From: Streptomyces sp. NRRL F-6676
Lineage (GTDB): Bacteria; Actinomycetota; Actinomycetes; Streptomycetales; Streptomycetaceae
Direction of reading: 5' to 3'
NCBI RefSeq assembly: GCF_000725625.1
Contig: NZ_JOHS01000021.1
Coordinates: 27,364-91,363 of the forward strand
Length of the DNA: 64,000 nucleotides
Shown: piece by piece, positions 55,105 to 64,000 of the stretch
Position numbering within the stretch: position 1 is the first letter of the stretch
Layout of the letters: every line of letters starts with the position of its first letter
The notes under the pieces: model-generated
The model's database searches: none
The model's input: only the letters and a program-made list of their open reading frames with translations
What the model was told of the DNA's origin: nothing
Program-made: the position numbers and the translations under genes

Positions 55105-57186
55105 TCACCCCAGCTGTTCGGGCAGCTCCGCCGCGTGCGTGATCGTCAGGCCGGAGACCGCGCGGGTCAGGCAGACGTACAGGCGGCGCAGGCCGGTGCG
55201 GTCGTCGGGTTCGGCGTCGACGATGGCGCCGGGCTCGTCGAGGACCACGTAGTCGTACTCCAGGCCCTTGGCGAGGGAGGCCGGGACCAGGGTGAGGCGG
55301 ACGTCGGGGGTGGTCTCCTCGCCGGGGGCCAGATGCGGGAGGCCCGCCGCGTCCAGGGCCTCGGCCAGGGCCGGGATGCGGGTGTCGGCGGCGATCAGGC
55401 CCGTCGAACCCTCGTTGGCCAGCGCGTCCCGGCAGGCCGCGAGCACGTCCGCGTCCCCGGCCGACCGCCGGATCTCGAACGTGCCGGGGTTCTCCCGTAC
55501 CGACGCGACCGGGGTCAACCCGGGTGCGATGTGCGGGAGGAGGCGGGAGGCGTAGGTGATGACGTCGGTGGGGACGCGGAAGCCCGCCGTCAACTCCTCG
55601 ATCAGCGCGTCCTGTTTGCCGAGGTGGGTCAGGGCCTCCTGCCAACTCCGCGTCGCCCAGGGGGTGGTGCCCTGCGCCAGGTCGCCCAGGACGGTCGCCG
55701 AACCGGTCGTGCAGCGGCGGCCCACCGCGCGGTACTGCATCGGGGAGAGGTCCTGCGCCTCGTCCAGGACGACATGGCCGAGCGAGTGCGTGCGCTGGAC
55801 CAGGTCCGTCGCCTCGTCGATCAGCACGGCGTCCGCCGCCGACCACTTCGCCGACTTCGCCGACCGCACCGGCCGGCTCCAGAGGATCTCCTTCTGCTCG
55901 GCCTCGTCGAGGATGCCGTCGGCGTGCGCGGCGAGGAAGTCGGCGTCGGTGAGCAGACGGAGGACCAGCCTGGCCGGTTCGACCGGCGGCCAGACGGCCT
56001 TCACGGCCGCCTTCACCGCCGCGTTGCGGGCGACGGAGTCCTGCACACGGTCGTCCGGGGCCTCCCCGGAGCGTTCCATCTGGACGAGCACGGCGTGCGC
56101 GATGCGCTGCGGCAACGCCTCGCGGGCGGCGCCGTAGCGGATGTCCCGGTCCAGCAACTCCTGGACCAGCTCCTGTAGTTCGTACGCCGGTACGCGCCAG
56201 CGGCGGGAGCCGCGGACGACGACCACCGGTTCGGTGGGCATCGTCACGTGCGAGTACAGGGCCCGGCGCAGCACCTCGGCCATCCGGGCGTCGCCCTTGA
56301 CCACGGCCGCGGCGGCGCCGTCCGTGCCGCGCACCTCGACGTGCGCGACCAGGTCGTCCACCGTCGCCTGCCGCACCTCCAGTTCGCCGAGGGCCGGCAG
56401 CACCTGCTCGATGTAGTGCAGGAAGGAGCGGTTCGGGCCGATGACGAGGGTGCCGGTGCGGGCCAGGCGCTCGCGGTGGGCGTAGAGGAGGTAGGCGACG
56501 CGGTGCAGGCCGACGGCGGTCTTTCCGGTGCCGGGGCCGCCCTGCACGCACAGGCTGGCGGCCAGCCCCGACCGGACGATCTCGTCCTGCTCCGGCTGGA
56601 TCGTCGCGACGATGTCGCGCATCGGGCCGACGCGCGGGCGCTCGATCTCCTGCTGGAGCAGTCTGCTGGTGGCGGCCGCCTCCGCCGGGTCGGAGAGGTG
56701 CTCGTCCTCGTACGCGGTGAGGTCGCCGCCGGTGTAGCCGAAGCGGCGGCGCAGCGCGATGTCCTGCGGGTCCTGCTTCGAGGCGCGGTAGAACGGCTGC
56801 GAGACGGGGGCGCGCCAGTCGATCACCATGGGGTCGCCGTCGGTGTCGTGGACGTGCCGGCGCCCGATGTAGAACTGTTCGCCCGCCGCGCCCTCGGCCT
56901 GCTCGGCGCCGGGCGAGTGCAGGTAGTCGAGGCGGCCGAAGAAGAGGGGGGTGTCCTTGAGGTCGGCGAGCGCCTTGATCCGCTCGTCGATCTGATGGGC
57001 GAGGGCGACGGTGTTGACCCAGTTCGCGGTGACGTTCTTGATGTCCAGCGCCTGGACGTCCTCACGCATCGCGCGGAGGGCGGCGCGGGAGCGGGTGAGG
57101 TGGGCGCGTTCGCGGGTGAGCGGGTCCGCGTCGGGGGTGGTGGGTGGGACGGGCGGGGTGGACACGGGCGGTTGCCTCCGGGGCAT
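55105..57186 (-). CDS. HelD-type UvrD/Rep-like helicase (RNA polymerase recycling factor)
   Basis: 693 residues from ATG at 57186; GTG 21 bases later is possible. N-terminal coiled region (RERAHLTRSRAALRAMREDV; ALAHQIDERIKALADLKDTP) leads to FFGRLDY and FYIGRRHVHDTDGDPMVIDW, typical of HelD. Walker A: CVQGGPGTGKTAVGLHR. Walker B: HVVLDEAQDLSPMQYRAVGR. Later motifs: LGDLAQGTTPW, ELTAGFRVPTDVITYASRLL, ASLAKGLEYDYVVLDEPGAI, RRLYVCLTRAVSGLTI. HelD removes and recycles stalled RNA polymerase; class II members in actinobacteria can also give rifampicin tolerance. Transcribed alone. Confidence 0.9.
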   Translation of the reverse strand: MPRRQPPVSTPPVPPTTPDADPLTRERAHLTRSRAALRAMREDVQALDIKNVTANWVNTVALAHQIDERIKALADLKDTPLFFGRLDYLHSPGAEQAEGAAGEQFYIGRRHVHDTDGDPMVIDWRAPVSQPFYRASKQDPQDIALRRRFGYTGGDLTAYEDEHLSDPAEAAATSRLLQQEIERPRVGPMRDIVATIQPEQDEIVRSGLAASLCVQGGPGTGKTAVGLHRVAYLLYAHRERLARTGTLVIGPNRSFLHYIEQVLPALGELEVRQATVDDLVAHVEVRGTDGAAAAVVKGDARMAEVLRRALYSHVTMPTEPVVVVRGSRRWRVPAYELQELVQELLDRDIRYGAAREALPQRIAHAVLVQMERSGEAPDDRVQDSVARNAAVKAAVKAVWPPVEPARLVLRLLTDADFLAAHADGILDEAEQKEILWSRPVRSAKSAKWSAADAVLIDEATDLVQRTHSLGHVVLDEAQDLSPMQYRAVGRRCTTGSATVLGDLAQGTTPWATRSWQEALTHLGKQDALIEELTAGFRVPTDVITYASRLLPHIAPGLTPVASVRENPGTFEIRRSAGDADVLAACRDALANEGSTGLIAADTRIPALAEALDAAGLPHLAPGEETTPDVRLTLVPASLAKGLEYDYVVLDEPGAIVDAEPDDRTGLRRLYVCLTRAVSGLTITHAAELPEQLG

Positions 57187-57530
57187 GACGGTGGGCCGGC
57201 CGGGGGTACCGGGGTACCGGGACGGCCGGCTGTCGCGTGCGGGCTCTGCGGTGCGGTCGGCGGTGCCGGGGGCACCGTCTGCCGTCCGGTTTCCGTCCGG
57301 GCGGCGGCGCTCCGGGAAGGAGGCGGGGGAGAGAGGGGATTGTAGGTGACGGGGGCGGTGATGGGCGAATGGTTATTTCCGCGGGGTGGGGGCCGGCCCC
57401 TACTACCGGCGTAGGGGATCCGTCCACCCTGAGGTGTAGGGCGAGGGTGTTCGTCTGGCACCGGGGTGGAGGGGTGGACTCCCTCCGGAGGGCGATGCGG
57501 ACGGGAGGTCCGCGCGCGCACCCTGGAGGC
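57187..57530. other. Divergent promoter region between helD and a small ORF
   Basis: 344 bp without a recognisable gene. It includes AT-rich GGTTATTTCCGC and a repeated GTAGGG element (GGCGTAGGGGATCC at 57410 and GGTGTAGGGCGAGG at 57435). I see no specific operator. Confidence 0.5.
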
Positions 57531-57725
57531 ATGAGTGCAGCGACCTTTTCCCCGGCTTCCGGGCAGCGGACTTCGCAGGCGATGGCGCACGGGGCGGTTC
57601 GTTCCCGGCGCCGGTTGGGTGATGCGGTGCGGGCGGTGGGGGCGCTCGCCGGGGCCGCGCTCGATGTGGTGCTTCTGGGGGAGTACGGGGAGGAGACGGG
57701 AGCGGGGGTTCGGCGGCGGCATTGA
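57531..57725 (+). CDS. Small conserved Streptomyces-type ORF (64 aa)
   Basis: ATG at 57531 directly after GGAGGC; the short spacing weakens the ribosome-site argument. The product SAATFSPASGQRTSQAMAHG, AVRSRRRLGDAVRAVGALAG, AALDVVLLGEYGEETGAGVR has one moderately hydrophobic helix (VRAVGALAGAALDVVLLG). It shows coding-like third-position GC. Function unknown. Confidence 0.45.
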   Translation: MSAATFSPASGQRTSQAMAHGAVRSRRRLGDAVRAVGALAGAALDVVLLGEYGEETGAGVRRRH

Positions 57726-57810
57726 CCCCGTGGGCCCGCAGTCGCCTGACGCGCTCACAAGGAGCGCGGGCAACCACGGTCGGCCCGCACCCCCACCCGC
57801 CCACGAACCG

Positions 57811-58857
57811 TCACCGACTCTTCTGCGACCGCCATGCCACATACAGGGCCGACGCCACCGCCGCGCCCCGTACCACCCACGGCCAGGTCTCGGCGACCGC
57901 GTCGTTCATGTGGCCCTTGGCGATGGCCTCGCCCCAGCGGCCCTCGGACCGGCCCCAGAGCCATACCGCTCCCGCCGCGACGACCGTGCCCGGCAGCACC
58001 ATGACCGCCCACTTCACCTCCGCCGGCGTCAGCCGCCGTGACGCGTAGGCGATGATCCAGCCGAGCCCCAGCGCGATCCAGCTGCCGAGCACCGCGCCGA
58101 CGACGAGCAGCACGGCGGCGAACAGGAGCAACGGGTTCTGCCGGCCGCTGAGACGGGGGAGGCGCGCGCGCCGTGCGGCCTTCTCGGTGGGCGCGGCGAC
58201 GGGTTCACCGGGCGCGGCGGGCACGGCAGGCGCCTCCGGCGCCTTGGGCGCGCCGGACGCACCGGACGCGCCGGACGCCCCCGGCGCTCGCAGCAGCTCC
58301 GGGATCTCCACCCCGCCCACGAACCCCGGCACGCTGTCACCGAGGTCGAAGGAACCGACCTCCTTGCGCCACCAGTCCGGCGGCGCTCCCCGCGTGTCGC
58401 CCAGCTCGTGCGTCCCCGCGAGATGCGGCGGCGAGGGCGCACGCGGATCGGCGGGGACGGAGGGCGGCGCGGACGGCGCCCCCGGCACGGCGGCCCCCGC
58501 GTCCTTGCCGCCGCCCGACCGGGGCCGCGGCAGCACCTTCCGCAGCCGCTTCCCGGCCGCCGGCCCCGACGGCTCCGGCCCCTCCGCCCGCTGCACCGGC
58601 ACCGACGCCGGCGGCTCGGCCGCCACCCCCGGTGAGCCGCCCGCCGCGGCCACCACCGCGTCCGGGCTGCCAAGGCGGTCGATGATGCGGCGCACGGCGG
58701 CCGGACTGTCGACGGCGGTCCGCCCGCGCCGCCGGTCGATCTCGTCCCGCAACCCGGCCACCAGCCGCATCCGGTCCGCCGACGGCAGCTGCCGCTGCGC
58801 CAGATCCGCGACCCGGCTCAGATACTCGTAGACGACCTGGTCACTCTCAATCCCCAC
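57811..58857 (-). CDS. Membrane protein with N-terminal HAAS-like helical domain
   Basis: 348 residues from GTG at 58857. Residues 1-70 (YEYLSRVADLAQRQLPSADR; MRLVAGLRDEIDRRRGRTAV; RRIIDRLGSPDAVVAA) resemble the HAAS/DUF1700-type signalling helices of small membrane proteins. A long Pro/Ala/Gly-rich linker follows, including GASGASGASGAPKAPEAPAV, and then three to four membrane helices at the C-terminus (LLLFAAVLLVVGAVLGSWIA; IALGLGWIIAYAS; WAVMVLPGTVVAAGAVWLWG; VVRGAAVASALYVAW). Function unknown. Confidence 0.7.
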   Translation of the reverse strand: MGIESDQVVYEYLSRVADLAQRQLPSADRMRLVAGLRDEIDRRRGRTAVDSPAAVRRIIDRLGSPDAVVAAAGGSPGVAAEPPASVPVQRAEGPEPSGPAAGKRLRKVLPRPRSGGGKDAGAAVPGAPSAPPSVPADPRAPSPPHLAGTHELGDTRGAPPDWWRKEVGSFDLGDSVPGFVGGVEIPELLRAPGASGASGASGAPKAPEAPAVPAAPGEPVAAPTEKAARRARLPRLSGRQNPLLLFAAVLLVVGAVLGSWIALGLGWIIAYASRRLTPAEVKWAVMVLPGTVVAAGAVWLWGRSEGRWGEAIAKGHMNDAVAETWPWVVRGAAVASALYVAWRSQKSR

Positions 58858-58912
58858 GAACCCCTCCGGGGGCAGGCGCCGAAACCTCGCGGCAACGACA
58901 GTACCGCGCCCG

Positions 58913-60562
58913 TCAGCGCCCCTCCTCCGTGAGGAGTTCGTCGGCGTCGACGATCCGGTAGGCGTACCCCTGTTCGGCCAGGAAGCGCTGGCGGTGGGCG
59001 GCGAAGTCCTGGTCGAGGGTGTCGCGGGCGACGACCGAGTAGAAGTGGGCCTGGTGGCCGTCGGCCTTCGGGCGCAGCACCCGGCCGAGGCGCTGCGCCT
59101 CCTCCTGGCGGGAGCCGAAGGTGCCCGAGACCTGCACGGCGACCGTCGCCTCCGGCAGGTCGATGGAGAAGTTGGCCACCTTGGACACCACCAGCACGCT
59201 GATCTCGCCGCTGCGGAACGCGTCGAAGAGCTTCTCGCGCTGGGTGTTGGTGGTCTCGCCCTTGATGACGGGGGCGTTCAGATGCTCGCCGAGCTCGTCG
59301 AGCTGGTCGATGTACTGGCCGATGACGAGGATCTGCTGCCCGGCGAACCGGCGCACGATCGCCTCGGTCACCTTCCGCTTCGTCGCCGTGGTGGCGCAGA
59401 AGCGGTACTTCTCCTCCGTCTCGGCCGTGGCGTAGGCGAGCCGCTCGGCGTCGGTGAGGTTGACCCGTACCTCGACGCAGTCGGCGGGCGCGATGTAGCC
59501 CTGCGCCTCGATCTCCTTCCAGGGCGCGTCGAACCGCTTCGGGCCGATGAGGGAGAACACGTCCGACTCGCGGCCGTCCTCCCGGACGAGCGTCGCGGTC
59601 AGGCCGAGCCGGCGGCGGGCCTGGAGGTCGGCGGTGAACTTGAACACCGGGGCGGGCAGCAGGTGGACCTCGTCGTAGAGGATCAGGCCCCAGTCCCGGG
59701 AGTCGAACAGTTCGAGGTGCGGGTAGACGCCCTTCCGCCTCGTCGTCAGCACCTGGTACGTGGCGATGGTGACGGGGCGGATCTCCTTCTTCGTCCCGCT
59801 GTACTCGCCGATCTCGTCCTCGGTCAGCGACGTCCGCTTCACCAGCTCGTGCTTCCACTGCCGGGCGGAGACGGTGTTGGTCACCAGGATCAGCGTCGTC
59901 GACTTCGCCTGCGCCATCGAACCGGCGCCGACCAGCGTCTTCCCGGCGCCGCAGGGCAGGACGACGACGCCGCTGCCGCCGTGCCAGAAGTTCTCCACCG
60001 CCTGCTTCTGGTACGGGCGCAGCGCCCAGCCGTCCTCCACCAGCTCGATGGGGTGCGCCTCGCCGTCGACGTATCCGGCGAGGTCCTCGGCGGGCCAGCC
60101 CAGCTTGAGCAGCGTCTGCTTGATCTGGCCGCGTTCGGAGGGGTGGACGGCGACGGTGTCCGGGTCGATGCGGGTGCCGACGAGGGGGGCGATCCGCTTC
60201 GACTTCAGGACCTCCTCCAGGACCGGGCGGTCGGTGGTGGTCAGGACGAGGCCGTGGGCGGGGTGCTTGCTGAGGGTCAGGCGGCCGTAGCGGTCCATCG
60301 TCTCGGCGATGTCGACGAGGAGGGCGTGCGGGACGGGGTAGCGGCTGTACTCGACGAGGGCGTCGACGACCTGCTCCGCGTCGTGGCCGGCCGCGCGGGC
60401 GTTCCAGAGGCCGAGGGGGGTGACGCGGTAGGTGTGGATGTGTTCGGGGGCGCGTTCCAGTTCGGCGAAGGGGGCGATGGCGCGGCGGCAGGCGTCCGCC
60501 CGCTCGTGGTCGACCTCCAGCAGCAGTGTCTTGTCCGACTGGACGATCAGTGGTCCGTTCAC
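58913..60562 (-). CDS. XPB-type DNA repair helicase
   Basis: 549 residues from GTG at 60562 with GGAG upstream. N-terminal damage-recognition-like part (PLIVQSDKTLLLEVDHERAD), then the superfamily 2 core: Walker A VVLPCGAGKTLVGAGSM, DEAD-type motif LILYDEVHLLPAPVFK, LGLTATLVREDGRESDVF, the RED-type VREDGRESD, and motif VI QEEAQRLGRVLRPK. Bacterial XPB is a 3'-5' DNA helicase that works with the nuclease Bax1 in some species; no bax1 is adjacent. It is divergent from the Helicase_C_3 protein gene, an arrangement conserved in actinobacteria. Confidence 0.93.
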   Translation of the reverse strand: MNGPLIVQSDKTLLLEVDHERADACRRAIAPFAELERAPEHIHTYRVTPLGLWNARAAGHDAEQVVDALVEYSRYPVPHALLVDIAETMDRYGRLTLSKHPAHGLVLTTTDRPVLEEVLKSKRIAPLVGTRIDPDTVAVHPSERGQIKQTLLKLGWPAEDLAGYVDGEAHPIELVEDGWALRPYQKQAVENFWHGGSGVVVLPCGAGKTLVGAGSMAQAKSTTLILVTNTVSARQWKHELVKRTSLTEDEIGEYSGTKKEIRPVTIATYQVLTTRRKGVYPHLELFDSRDWGLILYDEVHLLPAPVFKFTADLQARRRLGLTATLVREDGRESDVFSLIGPKRFDAPWKEIEAQGYIAPADCVEVRVNLTDAERLAYATAETEEKYRFCATTATKRKVTEAIVRRFAGQQILVIGQYIDQLDELGEHLNAPVIKGETTNTQREKLFDAFRSGEISVLVVSKVANFSIDLPEATVAVQVSGTFGSRQEEAQRLGRVLRPKADGHQAHFYSVVARDTLDQDFAAHRQRFLAEQGYAYRIVDADELLTEEGR

Positions 60563-60617
60563 CTGTGTGTCTCCGTCCGACGCTGTCCCCGTGGCCAATC
60601 GTCCAGTGTGCAGCATC

Positions 60618-60660
60618 GCGCCCCGTAAGGGGGGCGGGGAACTGCGCGAGAAGTCCAGCC
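60618..60660. repeat. Dispersed palindromic repeat, second copy
   Basis: GCGCCCCGTAAGGGGGGCGG then GGAACTGCGCGAGAAGTCCA. Same family as 26912-26952. Unusually it lies in a divergent promoter region, between XPB and its neighbour, rather than after genes. Confidence 0.7.
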
Positions 60661-60711
60661 ACCCCGCGCACCCACCCCCTCCCGTCACCACCACCCGCTA
60701 CCGTTGACCGG

Positions 60712-63276
60712 ATGAGCACCGAGGACCACCCGGCGGAGCCGGGGACCGCCCCCGCACCGCCCCGCTCCCTCGCCGAGGATCTTCGGGGGCGTCCGGACGC
60801 GGCGCTCTCGAGCCTGCTCCGCACCCGACCCGACCTCGTCACCCCCGTTCCCGCCGATCTCACTCAGCTCGCCACGCGGGCCGCCACCCGGGCCAGTGTC
60901 GTGCGGGCCCTGGAGCGGCTGGACCGGTTCGCGTTGCAGACGGCACAGGCCCTGGCCGTCGCGGCCGATCCGGCGTCGTACGACACGCTCCGCGTCCTCA
61001 TGGCCGGTGACGACGGCGATGCCGACATCGAGCGTGCCCTGCCCGGCGCCGTCGCCACGCTTCGCGAGCAGGCGCTTCTGTGGGGAGCGGACGATCGTCT
61101 GCGCCTCGTCCGTACCGCTCGTGAGCTTCTCGCGCCCTCCCCGCAGCACCCCTCCGCGACCGGGCTCGGTCCGACCGTCGCCGAGGCCGCCGCCGGGATG
61201 TCGCCGGGGCGGATGCAGGAGATCGTCGCCGCCGTCGGGCTGCCCGCGACCGCCGACACGGTCTCCGCGACCGCCGCGCTCACCGCCCTGTTCACCGACC
61301 GCGCCCGCATGTCCGCGCTCCTGGACGACGTCCCCGCCGACTCCCTCGACGTCCTCTCCCGGCTGCTCTGGGGCCCGCCCTACGGCCAGGTCACCGCCGA
61401 CCCCGCGCCCCGCCTGCGCGCACTGCTCGACCGCGGCCTGCTGCTGCCCACCGCACCCGGCACCGTCGTACTGCCCCGCGAGGTCGCCCTGCATCTACGG
61501 GCCGGCCGCGCGCACCGGGAGCCGGAGCCGCTGCCGCCCGCGCCCGCCACGGCCGCCACCCACCGTCCACAGGTGGTGGACGCGACGGCGGCCGGGCAGG
61601 CGTACACCGCGCTGACCACCGTCGAGGAGCTGCTGAAGGCGTGGGACGGCGGCGGCCCCGCCGTGCTGCGCGCGGGCGGCCTGAGCGTGCGGGACCTCAA
61701 GCGGACCGCCGTCACCCTGGACGTGTCCGAACCGGTCGCCGCGTTCTGGCTCGAACTGGCCTACGCGGCCGGGCTGCTCGCCTCCGACGGCGAGGCCGAC
61801 GAGCGGTACGCGCCCACGCCCGCGTACGACGACTGGCTGCGGCTGCCCGCCGCCGAGCGCTGGACCCTGCTCGTCACCGCCTGGCTGTCGGCGACGCGGA
61901 CGGCGGGCCTGGTCGGCGGACGGGACGCGAAGGACCGGTCGCTCGCCGCGCTCGGCCCGGGGCTCGACCGCTCGGTCGCCCCCGAGGTGCGGCAGCGGGT
62001 CCTCGCCCTGCTGGCCGGGCTGCCGGTGGGCGCCGCGCCCGACCCCGATTCCCTGCTGGCCCGGCTCGCCTGGGAGCGGCCCTCGCGCGGCGACCGCGCC
62101 GGCGCCGACGACCTGCGCGCCCGCCTCGCCCGGTGGACGCTGACGGAGGCGGAGCAGCTGGGGGTGACGGGGCGGGGCGCGCTGTCGGCCCACGGGCGCG
62201 CGCTGCTGGCGCCCGCCGGGTCCGTCGCCGACGCCGGGGCCTCGGGGGAGCGGTCCGCCGCCGCTGCCGGTACCCCCGCGGAGCGGTCCGCCGCCGCTGC
62301 CGGTGCCGCCCGGTTGCTCGCCCCGCTCCTGCCCGAGCCGCTCGACCACGTGCTGCTCCAGGCCGACCTGACCGCCGTCGCCCCCGGCCCGCTCCAGCGC
62401 CCGCTCGCCGACGTGCTCGGCGTCCTGGCCGACGTCGAGTCCAAGGGCGGCGCCACCGTCTACCGCTTCACCCCCGCCTCCGTACGCCGCGCCCTCGACG
62501 CCGGCCGTACCGCCTCCGACCTGCACGCCTTCCTCGCCGAGCACTCCCGTACGCCGGTGCCGCAACCGCTCGCCTACCTCATCGACGACGTGGCCCGCCG
62601 GCACGGGCAGCTGCGGGTGGGCGCGGCCTCGGCGTACGTGCGGTGCGACGACGACGCGCTGCTGCGCGAGATCCTCGCCGACAAACGGTCGGCGGGGCTG
62701 CGGCTGCGCGCGCTCGCCCCGACCGTGCTGGCCTCGGCGGTCGACCCGGCGGCCCTCCTGGAGGGGCTGCGGGCCATGGGCTACGCGCCCGCCGCCGAGT
62801 CCGCCGAGGGCGACGTGCTCATCACCCGCGCCGACGCCCACCGCACGCCTGCGCGCACCGCGCCCGAGCCGGTGCCGGACGGGCCGCCGGTGCCGGACGC
62901 CACCCTGCTCGCGGCGGCCGTGCGCGCCATCCGCGCGGGCGACCGGGCGTCCACGGCCGCGCGCCGACCCGGTCCGGACGGAACCGCGGGTTCCGCCGCT
63001 TCCGACGGTTCCGGTGGTTCGGCCGGTGCCGGGGCGTCCGGTGCCCTGCCGCGTACCTCCGCCGCCGAGACGCTCGCCACGATGCAGGCGGCCGTCCTCA
63101 CCGGGGACTCCCTCTGGATCGGCTACGTCAACGCCGAGGGCACCGCCAGCCAGCGCGTCATCGCCCCGGTCAAGGTGGAGGGCGGTTTCGTCACGGCCTA
63201 CGACCACACGGCCGACGAGGTCCGTACGTATCCGCTGCACCGGGTGACGGGGGTGGCGGAGCTGGCGGAGGACTGA
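60712..63276 (+). CDS. Large Helicase_C_3 / XPB-associated protein with C-terminal WYL-like domain
   Basis: 854 residues from ATG at 60712. The N-terminal half is helical with winged-helix-like repeats (LAEDLRGRPDAALSSLLRTR; SVVRALERLDRFALQTAQAL). The Helicase_C_3 region lies around 540-680 (LLPEPLDHVLLQADLTAVAP; LADVLGVLADVESKGGATVY; FTPASVRRALDAGRTASDLH). The C-terminus LTGDSLWIGYVNAEGTASQR, VIAPVKVEGGFVTAYDHTAD, EVRTYPLHRVTGV is WYL-like. No ATPase motifs are present, so it is not a helicase by itself. A Ser/Gly/Ala-rich linker and an insert with two copies of ERSAAAAGTP-like sequence are Streptomyces-style. It is divergent from XPB and probably its partner. Confidence 0.82.
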   Translation: MSTEDHPAEPGTAPAPPRSLAEDLRGRPDAALSSLLRTRPDLVTPVPADLTQLATRAATRASVVRALERLDRFALQTAQALAVAADPASYDTLRVLMAGDDGDADIERALPGAVATLREQALLWGADDRLRLVRTARELLAPSPQHPSATGLGPTVAEAAAGMSPGRMQEIVAAVGLPATADTVSATAALTALFTDRARMSALLDDVPADSLDVLSRLLWGPPYGQVTADPAPRLRALLDRGLLLPTAPGTVVLPREVALHLRAGRAHREPEPLPPAPATAATHRPQVVDATAAGQAYTALTTVEELLKAWDGGGPAVLRAGGLSVRDLKRTAVTLDVSEPVAAFWLELAYAAGLLASDGEADERYAPTPAYDDWLRLPAAERWTLLVTAWLSATRTAGLVGGRDAKDRSLAALGPGLDRSVAPEVRQRVLALLAGLPVGAAPDPDSLLARLAWERPSRGDRAGADDLRARLARWTLTEAEQLGVTGRGALSAHGRALLAPAGSVADAGASGERSAAAAGTPAERSAAAAGAARLLAPLLPEPLDHVLLQADLTAVAPGPLQRPLADVLGVLADVESKGGATVYRFTPASVRRALDAGRTASDLHAFLAEHSRTPVPQPLAYLIDDVARRHGQLRVGAASAYVRCDDDALLREILADKRSAGLRLRALAPTVLASAVDPAALLEGLRAMGYAPAAESAEGDVLITRADAHRTPARTAPEPVPDGPPVPDATLLAAAVRAIRAGDRASTAARRPGPDGTAGSAASDGSGGSAGAGASGALPRTSAAETLATMQAAVLTGDSLWIGYVNAEGTASQRVIAPVKVEGGFVTAYDHTADEVRTYPLHRVTGVAELAED

Positions 63277-63303
63277 CCGGGGCACTTTGCGAGGATGGGG
63301 GGC

Positions 63304-63927
63304 ATGACCTCCTCTGCGCCGATCGTCGGCTTCGACCTGGACATGACGTTGATCGACTCCCGGCCGGGGATCCGCGCCTGCTACCGCGAGCTGTCCGCCC
63401 GTACGGAGACGTACATCGACGCCGACCTCGCGGTCACGCGGCTCGGGCCGCCGCTGGAGGAGGAGCTGGCGCACTGGTTCCCGGCGGAGCGGGTGGACGA
63501 CGTGGCCGAGCTGTACCGGTCGATCTACCCCGAGTACGCCGTCGCGCCGACGCTCGCGATGGCGGGGGCGCGGGAGGCGATCGCGGCGGTGCGGGGGGCC
63601 GGGGGGCGGGCGGTCGTCGTGACGGCGAAGTACGAGCCCAATGCGCGGCTGCATCTGTCGCATCTCGGGATCGAGCCGGACGAGGTGGTCGGGGGGTTGT
63701 GGGCGGAGCGGAAGGCGGAGGCGTTGGTCGCGCACGGGGCGGGGGTCTATGTGGGCGATCACGTGGGGGACGTGCGGGGGGCGCGGGCGGCGGGGGCGTT
63801 GTCCGTGGCGGTGGCGACGGGGCCGTGCGGGGTGGAGGAGTTGCGGGGGGCCGGGGCGGATGTGGTCCTCGCGGACCTGACGGAGTTCGCGGGGTGGCTG
63901 GGCGAGTACGTTCGGGTGGCCGCCTGA
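63304..63927 (+). CDS. HAD-superfamily phosphatase (phosphoglycolate phosphatase-like)
   Basis: 207 residues from ATG at 63304. Motif I VGFDLDMTLIDSRPGI (nucleophile aspartate), a four-helix cap domain (LEEELAHWFPAERVDDVAEL), motif II VVVTAKYEPNARLHLSHLGI, motif III lysine in ERKAEAL and motif IV YVGDHVGDVRGARAAG. It dephosphorylates a small phospho-metabolite; the substrate is not clear from sequence. It follows the Helicase_C_3 gene after 27 bp and may be co-transcribed. Confidence 0.88.
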   Translation: MTSSAPIVGFDLDMTLIDSRPGIRACYRELSARTETYIDADLAVTRLGPPLEEELAHWFPAERVDDVAELYRSIYPEYAVAPTLAMAGAREAIAAVRGAGGRAVVVTAKYEPNARLHLSHLGIEPDEVVGGLWAERKAEALVAHGAGVYVGDHVGDVRGARAAGALSVAVATGPCGVEELRGAGADVVLADLTEFAGWLGEYVRVAA

Positions 63928-63947
63928 GGGTTTTCTCGCCCCCGCCG

Positions 63948-64000
63948 CCCCTACCCGTCCCGTCCCTTACCCGGGGGCTCCGCCCCCAGGCCCCCCGTGG
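63948..64000. repeat. Streptomyces intergenic palindromic repeat at window end
   Basis: CCCGTCCCGTCCCTTACCCG then GGGGCTCCGCCCCCAGGCCC. Same family as 26800-26850; GGGGGC and GCCCCC form the hairpin. It is cut by the window edge. Confidence 0.7.

Overview
The window is typical high-GC Streptomyces DNA: strongly G/C-biased third codon positions, GTG starts, many GTGA/ATGA stop-start overlaps, and a chromosomal gene order that I recognise from the S. coelicolor region around cdgB, nagKA, otsAB, thrC and groEL2. Function calls are my reading of the translated sequence and remembered family motifs; no database search was run.

Positions 1 to about 9606 are the right-hand part of an integrated conjugative element of the pSAM2 (AICE) type. 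A leftward, translationally coupled transfer operon runs from about 4069 to the window edge: two very small ORFs, a DUF6284 protein, a PycTM-like three-helix membrane protein, an Spd-like spread protein, a GGDEF diguanylate cyclase, an RRQRL zinc protein and the N-terminus of the TraB/FtsK DNA translocase. A rightward GntR repressor (KorSA-like) with palindromic operators comes next, coupled to a GT2 glycosyltransferase. Cargo follows on the minus strand: a one-helix membrane protein, an FkbM methyltransferase, and a much AT-richer gene fusing a PIN_8 nuclease to a PD-(D/E)XK nuclease. The element ends in a 3' fragment of a tRNA-Thr(TGT) gene at 9563-9606. Integrase, excisionase and replication genes are not in the window and should lie to the left, next to the intact tRNA.

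From 9635 the DNA is core chromosome. 9.6-17.2 kb: rhomboid-like protein, GNAT, MFS exporter, pentapeptide-repeat protein, a 1.2-kb non-coding repeat block, TerD, ArfB, two short tandem arrays and a flavin reductase. 17.2-25.7 kb: the diguanylate cyclase CdgB with Crp-like and BldD-like upstream sites, a CBM35-type protein, a sugar kinase and the amino-sugar genes nagA and nagK, divergent from a sugar-binding lipoprotein across two DasR-type dre sites. 25.8-29.5 kb: trehalose genes otsB and otsA, and GpgS. 29.6-34.1 kb: a SAM-I riboswitch ahead of thrC, a CysO/MoaD-like sulfur carrier, a cold-shock protein, and groEL2 behind two tandem CIRCE operators.

34.3-46.7 kb holds accessory chromosomal genes: old yellow enzyme, DedA protein, a NarL-type two-component pair, TetR with a divergent crotonase, an XRE/DUF397 pair, DinB, an HD protein, a ricin-type lectin and an MDMPI-GNAT fusion. 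46.7-54.5 kb: MurR/MurQ for MurNAc-6-phosphate recycling, a coupled CPBP protease/kinase/regulator operon, an ECF-type sigma with a coupled CU044_5270-type membrane protein, and CutC with an upstream dre-like site. 54.6-64 kb: HelD-type helicase, XPB helicase divergent from a large Helicase_C_3/WYL-type protein, and a HAD phosphatase.

The best candidates for something new are in the element: the PIN-PD-(D/E)XK fusion beside the attachment site, and a GGDEF cyclase operonic with a Pycsar-effector-like membrane protein inside a conjugation operon.
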